DNA of 64,000 bases from Streptomyces sp. RFCAC02. GTDB taxonomy: Bacteria; Actinomycetota; Actinomycetes; Streptomycetales; Streptomycetaceae. A model generated the notes under the pieces. It was not told the DNA's origin and made no database searches. It was given only the letters and a program-made list of their open reading frames with translations. The position numbers were made by a program, and so were the translations under genes. Shown piece by piece: positions 49,736 to 61,299 of the stretch (position 1 is its first letter; the number at the start of each line of letters is the position of its first letter). The stretch covers positions 3,681,001-3,745,000 of the forward strand of contig NZ_SAUH01000001.1 in the NCBI RefSeq assembly GCF_004193175.1. The letters are read 5' to 3'.

Positions 49736-51178
49736 GTGCGACACGTAACCCGGCCGTCCGGCCCGCCCCGACCGGTCCCGCGTCTCGTCCCGGCCGGCCG
49801 CGTCCGCGCCCGCTGGCTCTTCGAGGGACTCCTGGCCGCGGGACTCGGCCTCGGCGTGCCGGCCGCCCTCGTCCTGCTCCTGTGGACGCTCTCCCCGTAT
49901 CCCGACGACGGGGCGGGCAGCGCCCTGCGCGTCGCCGCCGACCTGTGGCTCCTCGGCCACGGCACGGACCTCGTCCGCACCGGGACCCTCGACGGCGGCC
50001 CCGCGCCGGTCGGCCTCACCCCGCTGCTCCTGGCCGCCGCCCCCGCCCTCCTCCTGCTGCGCGCCGTACGGGTGTCGCTGCTGCCGTACCGCGACGCACC
50101 CGGCTGGGACGCCGACCCGGCCGACGGCCCCCGGGCCGCGCTGTGGGTGAGCGCCGGCTACCTGCTGGCCGGCACCGTCGTGGTGGTGTTCGCGCGCGGC
50201 GGGGAACTGGCCGCCGAACCGCTCAGCGCGGCCGTGCACCTGCCGCTGTTCGCGGTGACGGTGACGCTGGCCGGCGCCTGCGCCGTCTGCGGCTCGCTGC
50301 CGTCGGCCGCGGTGACCCGGTGGATCGGCGGCCTGTGGTGGCAGCGGACCGGCGCGGCGGCGCGGGCCGCCGGCGCCGGCCTCGCGGCCTACTGCGGCGC
50401 CGGCGCGCTGCTCGTCGGCTGCGGCCTCGCCGTCCGCGCCGGGGCCGCGCAGGACGCGTTCGCCCACCTCGCGACGGACTGGTCGGGGCGGCTCTCCGTC
50501 CTGCTGCTGGCGTCCGCGCTCGCGCCGAACGCCGCCGTCTGGGGCGCGGCGTACGGCCTCGGTCCCGGCTTCACCGCCGGCGCGGGCAGCGCGGTCGGTC
50601 CCCTCGCCGTCCGGGACGTGCCGCGGCTCCCCGACTTCCCCCTCCTGGCCGCCCTGCCCGACGGGACGCCAGGGCACCCCGCGCTGTGGGTGCTGCCCGC
50701 GGTCGTCCCCGCCGCGGGGGCGGTGGTGACGGCCTGGTTCGTCGCGCGGTCGCGCACGGCCGCCGACGAGGGGGCCGGCGCGACCGCCCTCCTCGGGCTG
50801 GGCACGGCGTGCGGGACGGGCGCCGGGCTCGGCGTCCTCGCCGCCTGGGCCGGCGGGCCGCTCGGGACGGACGCGCTCGCCTCGTTCGGCCCCTCGCCGT
50901 GGCTGACCGGGCTCGCCGCGGCGGCGTGGACGGCGGTCACCGTCCCGCCCCTGGCGCTGCTGCTGCGCGCGGCCCGCCGCAGCGGCCTCGACGCCAGGAT
51001 CGTGCGGCTCTTCCGCCGGCCGCCCGAGGCGCCCGACGCGCGCGAATGGCACCTGACGAACGCCCGGCTCCTGCGCTGGGCGGCCCTGCGGAAGACCTCG
51101 GGGGCGCTGGTCCCGGAGATGCAGGAGCCGCCGGAGTCACGGCAGCCGCGACGAATCACCCGACCGGGTGAGGACTGA
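49736..51178 (+). CDS. DUF6350 membrane protein, PerM-like
   Basis: A 480-residue protein with about eight to ten hydrophobic segments (WLFEGLLAAGLGLGVPAAL, TPLLLAAAPALLLLRAV, ALWVSAGYLLAGTVVVVF, AAVHLPLFAVTVTLAGACA and others) and no soluble enzyme domain; a basic and polar C-terminal tail of about 60 residues ends in ITRPGED. It matches the DUF6350 family, called PerM in mycobacteria, where the gene likewise sits between sucCD and purN and supports cell division. GTG at 49736 lies 74 bases from the divergent sigma-like gene start. purN is downstream but separated by 1.4 kb and a minus-strand gene. Confidence 0.85.
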   Translation: MRHVTRPSGPPRPVPRLVPAGRVRARWLFEGLLAAGLGLGVPAALVLLLWTLSPYPDDGAGSALRVAADLWLLGHGTDLVRTGTLDGGPAPVGLTPLLLAAAPALLLLRAVRVSLLPYRDAPGWDADPADGPRAALWVSAGYLLAGTVVVVFARGGELAAEPLSAAVHLPLFAVTVTLAGACAVCGSLPSAAVTRWIGGLWWQRTGAAARAAGAGLAAYCGAGALLVGCGLAVRAGAAQDAFAHLATDWSGRLSVLLLASALAPNAAVWGAAYGLGPGFTAGAGSAVGPLAVRDVPRLPDFPLLAALPDGTPGHPALWVLPAVVPAAGAVVTAWFVARSRTAADEGAGATALLGLGTACGTGAGLGVLAAWAGGPLGTDALASFGPSPWLTGLAAAAWTAVTVPPLALLLRAARRSGLDARIVRLFRRPPEAPDAREWHLTNARLLRWAALRKTSGALVPEMQEPPESRQPRRITRPGED

Positions 51179-51722
51179 GCGTTCGACGACACCGCGTCCG
51201 GCGCGTCGCATCCCCCACGGGCCGCGAAAGCCGCCCGACGGGCACGGACGGGTCCCGGAGCCACGAGGCCCGGCTCTCGCACGCGCCGGGAAGCATGCGC
51301 GGCGCACGGAGGCGGCTGCCCACCGTCGCGCCGTGCGCCGTGCCGCGCGGTGGCCGGTGACGCCGGTCTGCCGGGCGGGCCGCCGGTGACGGGCGGCGGG
51401 TGCCGGTCGGGCCGAGCCGCGTCGGTGACCGGCGTCGCGGGGGATGCCCGCCCGCCTGCCTCGCCGGGGCGGCCGGTGCACGACTGTCCCGGGGCGTGGT
51501 GACGCGTGGCGGCTCGGTGGCCGGCGCGGTGGGTGCGGCGCGTCACCCACGCCGGTGGGGTGCCCGGTGCCCGGCTGTCTCCGGAGTGCGGTGACGCGTG
51601 GCGGCAGGAGGGACGTCGAGAGTCCCGGGAATGGGATGCGGTGCCGTGGCGAGGGACGGCCGGTGTCGGTCACGCCCAGCGGGGTCGGCGACGGGCGCGG
51701 TGGCACGCCCGTCCGCCGCGCG
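51179..51722. other. Gene-free region with scattered GGTGACG elements
   Basis: No gene is supported: frames are Arg-rich and lack a ribosome site. GGTGAC(G) or its complement occurs at least six times between 51350 and 51600, twice as GGTGACGCGTGGCGG (51498 and 51590 regions). The function is unknown; decayed coding sequence or repeated binding sites are possible. Confidence 0.4.
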
Positions 51723-52460
51723 TCAGCGGTTCTCGCCGAACAGCGGCTGGAGCCGGTCGGGGAGCAGGTTCTCGCAGGACTCGCGCGAAGGGGCCGTCAG
51801 CGCGTCGTCCACACAGTCGAAGTAGTCCTTGTACACGAGCTGGAACGTGTACGAGGCCGCCACGATCACCAGCGACAGGGCCGCCAGCACGATGCCCGTG
51901 ACCGCCGCCGTCGTCCTGGGCCGGTCGGCGTCGCGGCCCGCGGCGGCCGGCTGCGCGGGCGCGGGCGCACGGCCCTGCAGGGCGTCGACCTTCTTCTCCC
52001 GCTTGGACGCCCCGCCCTTCGGGCCGCCCCGCAGACCGCTGATGCCCCAGTACAGCGCGAGCGCGCCCAGCAGCAGACCGAGCCACTCCCAGCCCAGCAG
52101 GGCACCGGCGCACACGCCCCACATGCCGCCGAGCAGCGCGTAGCGCGCGTGCCGCTGCCCGGGGTCGGACGGGTCCCAGCCGCGCGGCCCGCCGGGCGGG
52201 CCGCCCTGGCCGCCCCCGCCGCCCGCCGGGTCGCCCCAGCGCCCCGATCCGCGGCCAGGCTGCCGGTCGCTCCACTGCCGGCCCCAGCGCTGCCGCTGGT
52301 CGTCCCGGCCGCCGTCGCCGTCACCGCCGTCCCGGCCGTCGTCGCCCTCGGGGCGGCGCGGCTGCCACGGACGGTCGGGAGTGCCCTCGGGCGGCGGTGC
52401 GAAGGGATTCTCCTCCGCCGGCTCGTCCTTCGGGCCGGGGGAACGGCGTCGGTCCGTCAT
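51723..52460 (-). CDS. Pro/Gly/Arg-rich membrane protein of unknown function
   Basis: A 245-residue protein with an N-terminal 115-residue disordered head rich in Pro, Gly, Arg and Asp (DRPWQPRRPEGDD, GRWGDPAGGGGGQGG), two adjacent hydrophobic segments YALLGGMWGVCAGALLGW and LGLLLGALALYWGISGL, a basic loop (KGGASKREKKVD), a third segment TTAAVTGIVLAALSLVIVAA and a C-terminal extracytoplasmic tail with two Cys (YFDCVDDALTAPSRESC). Similar small membrane proteins are common in Streptomyces next to purN. The ATG at 52460 has GGGAG 14 bases upstream, a weak site. It is divergent from purN, 131 bases away. Confidence 0.72.
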   Translation of the reverse strand: MTDRRRSPGPKDEPAEENPFAPPPEGTPDRPWQPRRPEGDDGRDGGDGDGGRDDQRQRWGRQWSDRQPGRGSGRWGDPAGGGGGQGGPPGGPRGWDPSDPGQRHARYALLGGMWGVCAGALLGWEWLGLLLGALALYWGISGLRGGPKGGASKREKKVDALQGRAPAPAQPAAAGRDADRPRTTAAVTGIVLAALSLVIVAASYTFQLVYKDYFDCVDDALTAPSRESCENLLPDRLQPLFGENR

Positions 52461-52591
52461 CGTGGTCGTCGAATCTCCCTCGTAGCTGCCTCCCACCGAC
52501 CGTACCTGCCCCGGGCCGCCCCGGGGCACGGGGGGAGCGAGGCGTGCCGGTATCGTTGCGGTCAGACCTCCCCCCAGAGAAAGCCCCAGCC

Positions 52592-53200
52592 GTGGTTCGC
52601 ATCGTCTCCCTCGTGTCCGGCTCGGGGACCAATCTCCAGGCGCTCCTCGACGCGATCGGACACCGGGGGCCGTCCTACGGTGCCGAGGTCGTCGCGGTCG
52701 GCGCCGACCGGCACGGCATCGAGGGCCTCGCCCGCGCCGAGCGCGCGGGCGTCCCCACGTTCGTCCACCGCGTGCGGGACTTCGTGGACCGGGCCGCCTG
52801 GGACCGCGCCATGACGGCCTCGGTCGAGGCGTACGCGCCCGACCTGGTGCTGTCCGCCGGGTTCATGAAGATCCTCGGCCCCGCGTTCATGGCCGCGTTC
52901 CGCGACCGCGTCGTCAACACCCACCCGGCGCTCCTGCCGAGCTTCCCCGGCGCCCACGGCGTACGGGACGCGCTCAGGTACGGCGTCAAGGTCACCGGCT
53001 GCACCGTCCACTTCGTCGACGAGGGCGTGGACACCGGGCCGATCATCGCGCAGCAGGCGGTGCCCGTCGAGCCGGACGACGACGAGGCCGTGCTGCACGA
53101 GCGCATCAAGACTGTCGAGCGGCGTCTGCTCGTCGATGTCGTGGGCCGGCTCGCCCGCGACGGCTACCGCATCGAGGGACGAAAGGTGTACATCCCGTGA
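52592..53200 (+). CDS. purN: Phosphoribosylglycinamide formyltransferase
   Basis: A 202-residue [21 protein letters not shown] at the start, [33 protein letters not shown] (10-formyl-THF contact), [20 protein letters not shown] with the catalytic Asn-His pair, [17 protein letters not shown] with the catalytic Asp, and [19 protein letters not shown]. It transfers a formyl group from 10-formyl-THF to glycinamide ribonucleotide. GTG at 52592 has only a weak AGAAAG upstream. The stop overlaps the purH GTG (GTGA), coupling translation. Confidence 0.95.
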   Translation: MVRIVSLVSGSGTNLQALLDAIGHRGPSYGAEVVAVGADRHGIEGLARAERAGVPTFVHRVRDFVDRAAWDRAMTASVEAYAPDLVLSAGFMKILGPAFMAAFRDRVVNTHPALLPSFPGAHGVRDALRYGVKVTGCTVHFVDEGVDTGPIIAQQAVPVEPDDDEAVLHERIKTVERRLLVDVVGRLARDGYRIEGRKVYIP

Positions 53201-54765
53201 CGGCCGAAGGCAACGAAGGAACGAGGCGGCCCCTGCGCCGCGCGCTGGTGAGCGTCTACGACAAGACCGGTCTCGAGGAGCTCGCGCGCGGGCTGCACGC
53301 GGCCGGCGTCGCGCTGGTCTCGACCGGCTCGACGGCCGCGCGGATCGCCGCCGCCGGGGTGCCGGTGACGCCGGTCGAGGAGCTGACCGGCTTCCCCGAG
53401 ACGCTGGACGGCCGCGTGAAGACCCTCCACCCGCGGGTGCACGCCGGCATCCTCGCCGACCTGCGGCGCGACGACCACCGGGCCGAGCTGGACAAGCTCG
53501 GCATCGAACCGTTCGACCTCGTCGTCGTGAACCTCTACCCGTTCTCGGCGACGGTCGCCTCCGGCGCCGGCGAGGACGAGTGCGTCGAGCAGATCGACAT
53601 CGGCGGCCCCTCCATGGTGCGCGCGGCGGCGAAGAACCACCCGTCCGTCGCCGTCGTCGTGGACCCGGCGCGGTACGGCGACGTGCTGGCCGCCGCGGCC
53701 GGCGGCGGGTTCACGCTGCCGGAGCGGCGGAGCCTCGCGGCGGCCGCGTTCCGGCACACCGCGGACTACGACGTCGCGGTCGCCGGCTGGTTCGCCGGCC
53801 TCGGCGAGGACGGCGCGGACTTCCCCGCCGCGGCCGGCCTCTCCCTGACCCGCCAGAGCGTCCTGCGCTACGGCGAGAATCCCCACCAGTCCGCCGCCCT
53901 GTACCGCGACGCGAGCGGCGGCGGCCTCGCGGCGGCCGAGCAGTTGCACGGCAAGGAGATGTCGTACAACAACTACGTGGACACCGAGGCCGCCCGCCGC
54001 GCCGCCTACGACCACGAGCAGCCCGCCGTCGCGATCATCAAGCACACGAACCCCTGCGGCATCGCGGTCGGCGCCGACGTCGCCGAGGCCCACCGCAGGG
54101 CGCACGCCTGCGACCCGCTGTCCGCGTACGGCGGCGTCATCGCCGTGAACCGGCCGGTCAGCGCGGAGATGGCCGCGCAGGTCGCCGAGATCTTCACCGA
54201 GGTCATCGTCGCTCCCGACTACGAGGACGGCGCCCTCGAGGCCCTCACGCGGAAGAAGAACATCCGCGTGCTGCGCTGCCCCGAGCCCCCGGCGTCCCGG
54301 ATCGAGCTGCGGCCGATCGACGGCGGCGCGCTCGCCCAGGTCACCGACCGGCTCCAGGCGCCCGGCGACGACCCGGCGACCTGGACGCTGGTCGCGGGCG
54401 AGGCGCTGCCGGAGGCGGAGCTGGCCGAGCTGGCGTTCGCGTGGCGTGCCTCCCGCGCCGTCAAGTCGAACGCCATCCTGCTCGCCAAGGACGGCGCGAC
54501 CGTCGGCGTCGGCATGGGCCAGGTGAACCGGGTGGACTCCGCGCGGCTCGCCGTCCAGCGGGCCGGTGCCGAGCGCGCGGCCGGCTCCTACGCGGCGTCC
54601 GACGCGTTCTTCCCGTTCCCCGACGGGTTCGAGGTGCTGGCCGAGGCCGGCGTGCGGGCGGTGGCGCAGCCGGGCGGCTCGGTCCGTGACGAGCTGGTCT
54701 TCGAGGCGGCCCGCGCCGCCGGCGTCACCCTGTACACCACGGGCACGCGGCACTTCTTCCACTGA
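53197..54765 (+). CDS. purH: AICAR transformylase / IMP cyclohydrolase
   Basis: A 522-residue bifunctional enzyme for the last two steps to IMP. The N-terminal cyclohydrolase has [27 protein letters not shown] and [13 protein letters not shown]; the transformylase has [40 protein letters not shown] with the Lys-His catalytic pair, and [12 protein letters not shown]. Length and C-terminal TGTRHFFH are typical. Its GTG overlaps the purN stop. A terminator follows 7 bases after the stop. IMP then feeds guaB and guaA in this same window. Confidence 0.97.
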   Translation: MTAEGNEGTRRPLRRALVSVYDKTGLEELARGLHAAGVALVSTGSTAARIAAAGVPVTPVEELTGFPETLDGRVKTLHPRVHAGILADLRRDDHRAELDKLGIEPFDLVVVNLYPFSATVASGAGEDECVEQIDIGGPSMVRAAAKNHPSVAVVVDPARYGDVLAAAAGGGFTLPERRSLAAAAFRHTADYDVAVAGWFAGLGEDGADFPAAAGLSLTRQSVLRYGENPHQSAALYRDASGGGLAAAEQLHGKEMSYNNYVDTEAARRAAYDHEQPAVAIIKHTNPCGIAVGADVAEAHRRAHACDPLSAYGGVIAVNRPVSAEMAAQVAEIFTEVIVAPDYEDGALEALTRKKNIRVLRCPEPPASRIELRPIDGGALAQVTDRLQAPGDDPATWTLVAGEALPEAELAELAFAWRASRAVKSNAILLAKDGATVGVGMGQVNRVDSARLAVQRAGAERAAGSYAASDAFFPFPDGFEVLAEAGVRAVAQPGGSVRDELVFEAARAAGVTLYTTGTRHFFH

Positions 54766-54771
54766 GCGGCC

Positions 54772-54813
54772 GACGGCGGCGCCGCACCGGATCCCCGGCG
54801 CGGCGCCGCCGTC
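54772..54813. terminator. Terminator after purH
   Basis: A perfect 14-bp stem (GACGGCGGCGCCGC / GCGGCGCCGCCGTC) with a 14-base loop between purH and the convergent small gene. Confidence 0.8.
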
Positions 54814-54830
54814 GTGTGCCCGGACAGACG

Positions 54831-55082
54831 CTAGGGCTGGGGCCGGTGGAGCATGTTCACCAGGACCTCGTGCAGGACCTCGTGGTCGCGCGGGTCGTGC
54901 AGCCGCCACGGGCCGCCGTCCACGGTGTACCACTCGTCGGCGCCGGCGTAGCGCACGCGCAGCGTGAGGACGCCGTCCGCGTCCGCGTCGGTGTGGAGTT
55001 CCAGCTCGCCGGTGATGACGCCGACCTCGCTGGTCATCACGCCGCCCTTGGGGGCCGTGAAGACGGAGTACCTCTCGTTCAT
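54831..55082 (-). CDS. Small conserved-looking hypothetical protein
   Basis: An 83-residue soluble protein beginning MNERYSVFTAPKGGVM and ending HRPQP; beta-rich with DGVLTLRVRYAGADEWYTVD and a helical C terminus (HEVLHEVLVNML). No family is recognised, but the size and position beside purH suggest a conserved Streptomyces small protein. No strong ribosome site precedes the ATG; an in-frame ATG at 55037 is the alternative. It lies 21 bases after the HNH nuclease stop on the same strand and may be co-transcribed with it. Confidence 0.6.
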   Translation of the reverse strand: MNERYSVFTAPKGGVMTSEVGVITGELELHTDADADGVLTLRVRYAGADEWYTVDGGPWRLHDPRDHEVLHEVLVNMLHRPQP

Positions 55083-55103
55083 GCCCCACTCATACCGGAC
55101 GCG

Positions 55104-55739
55104 TCAGCAGGTGCCCAGCATCTCCTCCAGCGCGGCCTTCTCGTCGGTGTCGACGGTCAGTCCCCACTCGTGCTTCACGTCGACCCACATGCGCGCGTAG
55201 GTGCAGTGGTAGTCGTCGACCGGCTGCCAGTCGGCGGGGTCCTGGTCGCCCTTGGAGCTGTTGGACGTGTCGCTGACGGCGATGAGCTGCGGGTGCTCCA
55301 GGTCGTTGGCGAAGTCGCGGCGCTCGTCGGTCGTCCACCCGTCGGCGCCGGAGCGCCATGCCTCGGCGAGCGGCACGACGTGGTCGATGTCCACGTCGGA
55401 GGGGGAGGTCCGCGTCGTGTCGTCGTAGGGGCTGTACCAGGAGCCGGAGACGGGCTGGCACGTGTCGCCCGTCTCGACGTCCTCGCCGTCGCGCGCCAGG
55501 ACGGTCTGGCGCGTGGTGCAGTCGCCGTCGCTCTCCCAGTGGGGGAACTTCTCGCGGGAGTAGCCGCTCATGCCGCCCTCGCCCGCGACGGTCAGGCCGG
55601 CGAGTTCGGTGCGGGCGGTGTCGGCGTCGGGGATGTCCGGCGGCTCGGCGGCCGCCGAGCCCGCGGGGACGGCCGTGAGCAGGGCTGTCAGGGCGCTCGT
55701 CGTGATGATCAGGGTCCTGGGCCTCGGTCGGGTCGGCAT
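55104..55739 (-). CDS. Secreted HNH endonuclease (DUF1524/GmrSD C-terminal-like)
   Basis: A 211-residue protein with a signal peptide (RPRPRTLIITTSALTALLTA, cleavage near GSAAAE) and an HNH-type domain: VDIDHVVPLAEAW carries the Asp-His metal site, FANDLEHPQLIAVS and NSSKGDQDPADW the Asn and Lys-Gly-Asp element, and YHCTYARMWVDVKHEW the ending seen in DUF1524-type secreted nucleases. Two pairs of Cys could form disulfides (CTTRQ and DTCQP; YHC and GTC). It probably degrades extracellular DNA for phosphate or nucleobase recovery, which is inference. The ATG at 55739 follows GGAGG by 6 bases. Confidence 0.87.
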   Translation of the reverse strand: MPTRPRPRTLIITTSALTALLTAVPAGSAAAEPPDIPDADTARTELAGLTVAGEGGMSGYSREKFPHWESDGDCTTRQTVLARDGEDVETGDTCQPVSGSWYSPYDDTTRTSPSDVDIDHVVPLAEAWRSGADGWTTDERRDFANDLEHPQLIAVSDTSNSSKGDQDPADWQPVDDYHCTYARMWVDVKHEWGLTVDTDEKAALEEMLGTC

Positions 55740-55884
55740 GCGGCACCTCCGGGGGGTGGGTGATTCGCCTGCCACCCTGTGATGCCCGAAAGTGACGTGA
55801 TCATGACCTGTTGTGACGGTGGGCCGAGGTGCGGCCGGTCCGCGGGCGCCGGGAGCGCGCGCCCCCGGAGCCCGCGCGGCGCGG

Positions 55885-56430
55885 TCAGGCCATCAGCGGG
55901 ACCGGGGTGCCCTCCGGGGGGTTCCGGTAGTGGTCGTGGATCTTGTTGATCTCCGACTGGATGTAGAGCCGGTACGAGCTGAGCACCACGACGAGGATCG
56001 CCGCGATCGCCGGGCTGCACGTCGCCGCCATGCCCGCCGCACGCTGCGCCTGCGCGACGCGCTTGCCGGTGTTGTACACCGCGACGAACAGCGGTATGTA
56101 GAGCAGGAAGACCCCCGGGAAGATCGCCAGCGTGGAGAGCCCCGGACTGACGACGATGCGCCGGTCGAACTGCGCCAGCTCCTTGTTGATCTTGTACTGC
56201 CACACCAGGACGTAGACGCCCAGCGTGATGATCGGCAGCCCGATCCAGGCCGCGAACACGTTCCGCTGCCGCATCGCGCGCCCCATGCCCGGACTCGTCT
56301 GCTGCCCGTAGGGCGTGCCCGTGACCGCGACCGGAGCGGTGGCCGCCGGATAGCCCGGCTGCTGCGATGGGTACCCCGCCGGCACCCCCGGCTGGCCGTA
56401 CGGGGTGGGCGGCGTCTGGCTGTCGCTCAC
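55885..56430 (-). CDS. DUF4234-type membrane protein
   Basis: A 181-residue protein with a Pro/Gln/Tyr-rich head ([19 protein letters not shown]) and a DUF4234-like module: [56 protein letters not shown] and [19 protein letters not shown]. The [16 protein letters not shown] ending is typical of DUF4234 proteins, whose role I do not know. GTG at 56430 follows GGAG by 7 bases. It is divergent from folD across 287 bases with no further gene. Confidence 0.75.
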   Translation of the reverse strand: MSDSQTPPTPYGQPGVPAGYPSQQPGYPAATAPVAVTGTPYGQQTSPGMGRAMRQRNVFAAWIGLPIITLGVYVLVWQYKINKELAQFDRRIVVSPGLSTLAIFPGVFLLYIPLFVAVYNTGKRVAQAQRAAGMAATCSPAIAAILVVVLSSYRLYIQSEINKIHDHYRNPPEGTPVPLMA

Positions 56431-56717
56431 TGCGGAGCTCCTCCTGCATCTCATGGGACATCAGTCCGACGGAACGTCAAGCGGGCGGTCTGCGCGGGGG
56501 GACGCGCGGTGGGGGAGGGGACGCACGCGCCGCGCGGGGAGGGCCGTCGTGCCGCTTCCGGGCCACCCGGCCCGTCATTCGAACGCGCGGACGGCCGCCG
56601 TGTCCAGGGGCGGACGCGGACTGTGGCGAAGCTGAGACGGGAGGGGCGCGTGCTGTTCACCTCCGCCCGGCGGGGACCGATTCGCCGCGCCGCCGCGCCA
56701 TCCGCGAGGATGGGGGC

Positions 56718-57593
56718 ATGAGCGCGAAGATTCTGGACGGCAAGGCCGCCGCAGCAGCCATCAAGTCCGACCTCTCCGCCCGGGTCGCCGTACTCCGTGA
56801 GCGCGGCGTGACCCCCGGGCTCGGCACGCTGCTGGTCGGTGACGACGTCGGCAGCCAGAAGTACGTCGCGGGCAAGCACCGCGACTGCGCCTCCGTGGGC
56901 ATCGCCTCCATCCAGCGCGAGCTGCCCGCCACGGCGAGCCAGGCCGACATCGAGGCCGTCGTCCGCGAGCTGAACGAGGACCCCGCCTGCACCGGCTACA
57001 TCGTCCAGCTCCCGCTGCCGCGCGGCATCGACACCAACCGCGTCCTCGGCCTGATCGACCCCGCCAAGGACGCCGACGGCCTCCACCCGGTGAACCTCGG
57101 CCGCCTCGTCCTCGGCGAGCCCGCGCCCCTGCCCTGCACGCCCAACGGCTGCATCGACCTGCTCCGCCGGGGCGGCGTCGAGATCGACGGCGCCCACGTC
57201 GTCGTGGTCGGCCGCGGCATCACCGTCGGCCGGTCCATCCCGCTGCTCCTGACCCGCCGCAGCGAGAACGCCACCGTCACCCAGGTCCACACCGGCACCC
57301 GCGACGCCTCCGCGCTCCTGCGGCAGGCCGACATCATCGTGGCCGCCGCCGGTGTCCCGCACCTCGTGAAGCCGGAGGACGTGAAGCCGGGCGCCGCCGT
57401 CCTCGACGTCGGCGTCAGCCGTGACGGACACGGCAGGATCGCCGGCGACGTGCACCCCGGCGTCGCCGAGGTCGCCGGCTGGCTGTCGCCCAACCCCGGC
57501 GGCGTCGGCCCCATGACCCGCGCCATGCTCCTGCAGAACGTGGTGGAGGCCGCCGAGCGCGCCGCCGCCCCCGGCGCCCTCGCCGCCGACTGA
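56718..57593 (+). CDS. folD: Methylene-THF dehydrogenase / cyclohydrolase
   Basis: A 291-residue bifunctional enzyme: [21 protein letters not shown] with the catalytic Lys in [57 protein letters not shown] (NADP site) and [18 protein letters not shown]. It oxidises 5,10-methylene-THF and hydrolyses the methenyl form to 10-formyl-THF, the donor for purN and purH in this window. The ATG at 56718 follows GAGGATGGGGGC. The stop overlaps the next ATG (TGATG). Confidence 0.96.
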   Translation: MSAKILDGKAAAAAIKSDLSARVAVLRERGVTPGLGTLLVGDDVGSQKYVAGKHRDCASVGIASIQRELPATASQADIEAVVRELNEDPACTGYIVQLPLPRGIDTNRVLGLIDPAKDADGLHPVNLGRLVLGEPAPLPCTPNGCIDLLRRGGVEIDGAHVVVVGRGITVGRSIPLLLTRRSENATVTQVHTGTRDASALLRQADIIVAAAGVPHLVKPEDVKPGAAVLDVGVSRDGHGRIAGDVHPGVAEVAGWLSPNPGGVGPMTRAMLLQNVVEAAERAAAPGALAAD

Positions 57594-57994
57594 TGGGGGC
57601 CGGCGCGGCGATGAGCGCGGACGACGACGCCTACCCCACCCGGAGCACGGCGCGGCCCGAGGGCGGGCAGCGGACCGCGGGCGGCGAGGTCCCCGCCCCC
57701 ATCCGGCAGTGGCCGCTCCTCACCGTCCTCGGCAGCACCCTGCTCGGGCTGCTCCTCACCCTGGCGGACTTCCGCGTCGGCCTGCTGGTGGTCGGCGCCG
57801 CCCTGCTGGCCGGCGCCGCGCTGCGCTGCTGGCTGCCGGCGGTGGGGATGCTCGCGGTCAGGTCGCGGTTCACCGACGTGCTGACGTACGGGGTGCTCGG
57901 CGCGCTCATCGTGCTGCTGACGCTGATGGCCGAGCCGGATCCGCTGCTGGAGCTGCCGTTCCTGAAGGACGTGCTGCGCTTCTCGGCGGGCTGA
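57593..57994 (+). CDS. DUF3017 membrane protein
   Basis: A 133-residue protein with a polar head and two hydrophobic hairpins: WPLLTVLGSTLLGLLLTLAD, VGLLVVGAALLAGAALRCWL and YGVLGALIVLLTLMAEP. DUF3017 genes follow folD in most Streptomyces, as I know it, with unknown function. The ATG at 57593 overlaps the folD stop; a second ATG at 57611 is also possible. It converges with the ProX-like lipoprotein gene with 7 bases between stops. Confidence 0.85.
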   Translation: MGAGAAMSADDDAYPTRSTARPEGGQRTAGGEVPAPIRQWPLLTVLGSTLLGLLLTLADFRVGLLVVGAALLAGAALRCWLPAVGMLAVRSRFTDVLTYGVLGALIVLLTLMAEPDPLLELPFLKDVLRFSAG

Positions 57995-58001
57995 GCGCGG
58001 C

Positions 58002-58913
58002 TCAGGCGCGGGCGGCGTCGAGCCAGGCGGCCACCTCGTCCGGGTGGCCGTCCACCCACCGCTCGGCGGCGGCGGTCGGGCTCAGGTGGTCGTGCTCCAT
58101 CAGCGCGGCGACCGCGTTCTGGTCCTCCTCGCTCCAGGAGAACGCCCGCAGGAACGCCGCCGCCTCACCGCCGTCCTCGGCGAACTCGGCGTTCAGGTAC
58201 TTCCGCAGCTCTATCGACGGGTAGTAGTCGGGCAGCCGCACCTCCGCGAGGTCGACCTCGCCGGCCAGCCAGTGTGGCTCCCAGAAGTACGCGAGGACCG
58301 GCCGCCCCGACGTGCCGGCGTCGGCGAGCCGGTCCACGAGGGCCTCCTCGCTGCCCGCCGTCACCGTGCGGTAGTCGAGGCCGAGGTCGGCGATGATCGC
58401 GTCGTCGCGCGTCGTGTAGGCGGGGTCGGCGTGCAGCAGTTCGCCGCCGAACTCGTCCGCGTAGTCGTTGAGGTGGCGCCAGTCCAGCGCCTCCGGGTGC
58501 TCCGCCGTGAGGTCGTCGCCGCCCGCCACGTACCAGCCGACGTGGCCCGTGATGCCGAGCGGTCCCGCGTCGACGGCCGTCTCCCGGCCCTCGACGTACA
58601 GGCGCCGCGCGTCGGGCAGCGCCCCCCAGTCCTCCAGGACCGCCTCTATGTCGCCGCTGCCGAGCCCCTCCCACGCCTCGTCCTGCGAGACGTACACCTT
58701 CTCGACGGGGACGCCGAGCTCGTACTCCAGGACGTAGGCGGCGACCGCCGCGTTCGCCACGCCGCCGGGCCACTCGGGCACGGCTATCCGCACCGGGTCG
58801 GCCTCCTCGGCCGCGCCGCCGCCCGACAGCCGGTCCACGAAGACGCAGCCGCTCGTCGCGAGCAGGCTGAGTATGCCCACGCCGGCGAGCAGCGGTTGGC
58901 GTATGCGGCGCAT
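58002..58913 (-). CDS. Glycine betaine/choline-type ABC transporter substrate-binding lipoprotein (orphan)
   Basis: A 303-residue exported protein. The signal sequence runs RRIRQPLLAGVGILSLLATSGC, a lipobox-like site (T at -3 is unusual). The mature part is an OpuAC/ProX fold: PEWPGGVANAAVAAYVLEYELG, YVSQDEAWEGLGSGDIEAVLED, WAGALPDAR-type loop and YFWEPHWLAGEVDLAEVRLPDY, a typical aromatic box region. Such proteins bind quaternary ammonium osmolytes. No permease or ATPase gene adjoins it here, so it must use a distant transporter. ATG at 58913 follows GGAGG by 10 bases. Confidence 0.85.
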   Translation of the reverse strand: MRRIRQPLLAGVGILSLLATSGCVFVDRLSGGGAAEEADPVRIAVPEWPGGVANAAVAAYVLEYELGVPVEKVYVSQDEAWEGLGSGDIEAVLEDWGALPDARRLYVEGRETAVDAGPLGITGHVGWYVAGGDDLTAEHPEALDWRHLNDYADEFGGELLHADPAYTTRDDAIIADLGLDYRTVTAGSEEALVDRLADAGTSGRPVLAYFWEPHWLAGEVDLAEVRLPDYYPSIELRKYLNAEFAEDGGEAAAFLRAFSWSEEDQNAVAALMEHDHLSPTAAAERWVDGHPDEVAAWLDAARA

Positions 58914-58991
58914 GGTGCGGATTCCTCCGGCGGGCGGCGAGCGGCGGTCGGCGGACGGGACGGCGGGCGCGGCGGTCCCGTCACGACGCAG

Positions 58992-59021
58992 TGTGGCCCC
59001 GGACACGGGTCCGGGGCCACA
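58992..59021 (-). terminator. Terminator after mdh
   Basis: TGTGGCCCCGGA pairs with TCCGGGGCCACA, 12 bp extended by one C-G pair, loop ACGG. It separates mdh from the downstream lipoprotein gene on the same strand. Confidence 0.8.
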
Positions 59022-59049
59022 GGTGCGCCGGATCGCGTCGGCGAGCGGG

Positions 59050-60099
<1,050 letters not shown>

Positions 60100-60186
60100 T
60101 TAACCGAACGGTCCACGGCCGCCCACGGCGGGCGTGGGGCGCGGGCGGTGCGGTGACGGGCCGGATCGGCTGTCGGAGCGACCTGA

Positions 60187-61260
<1,074 letters not shown>

Positions 61261-61299
61261 GGGGGTCGTACGCGGGGGGCCGCGAGAAGGGAGCCAGCC

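Noticed and set aside
51444..52814. A 456-residue plus-strand frame over the gap downstream of perM and into purN
   Set aside because: It crosses a minus-strand gene and purN in another frame, is Arg/Ala/Pro-rich without domain structure, and has no ribosome site.
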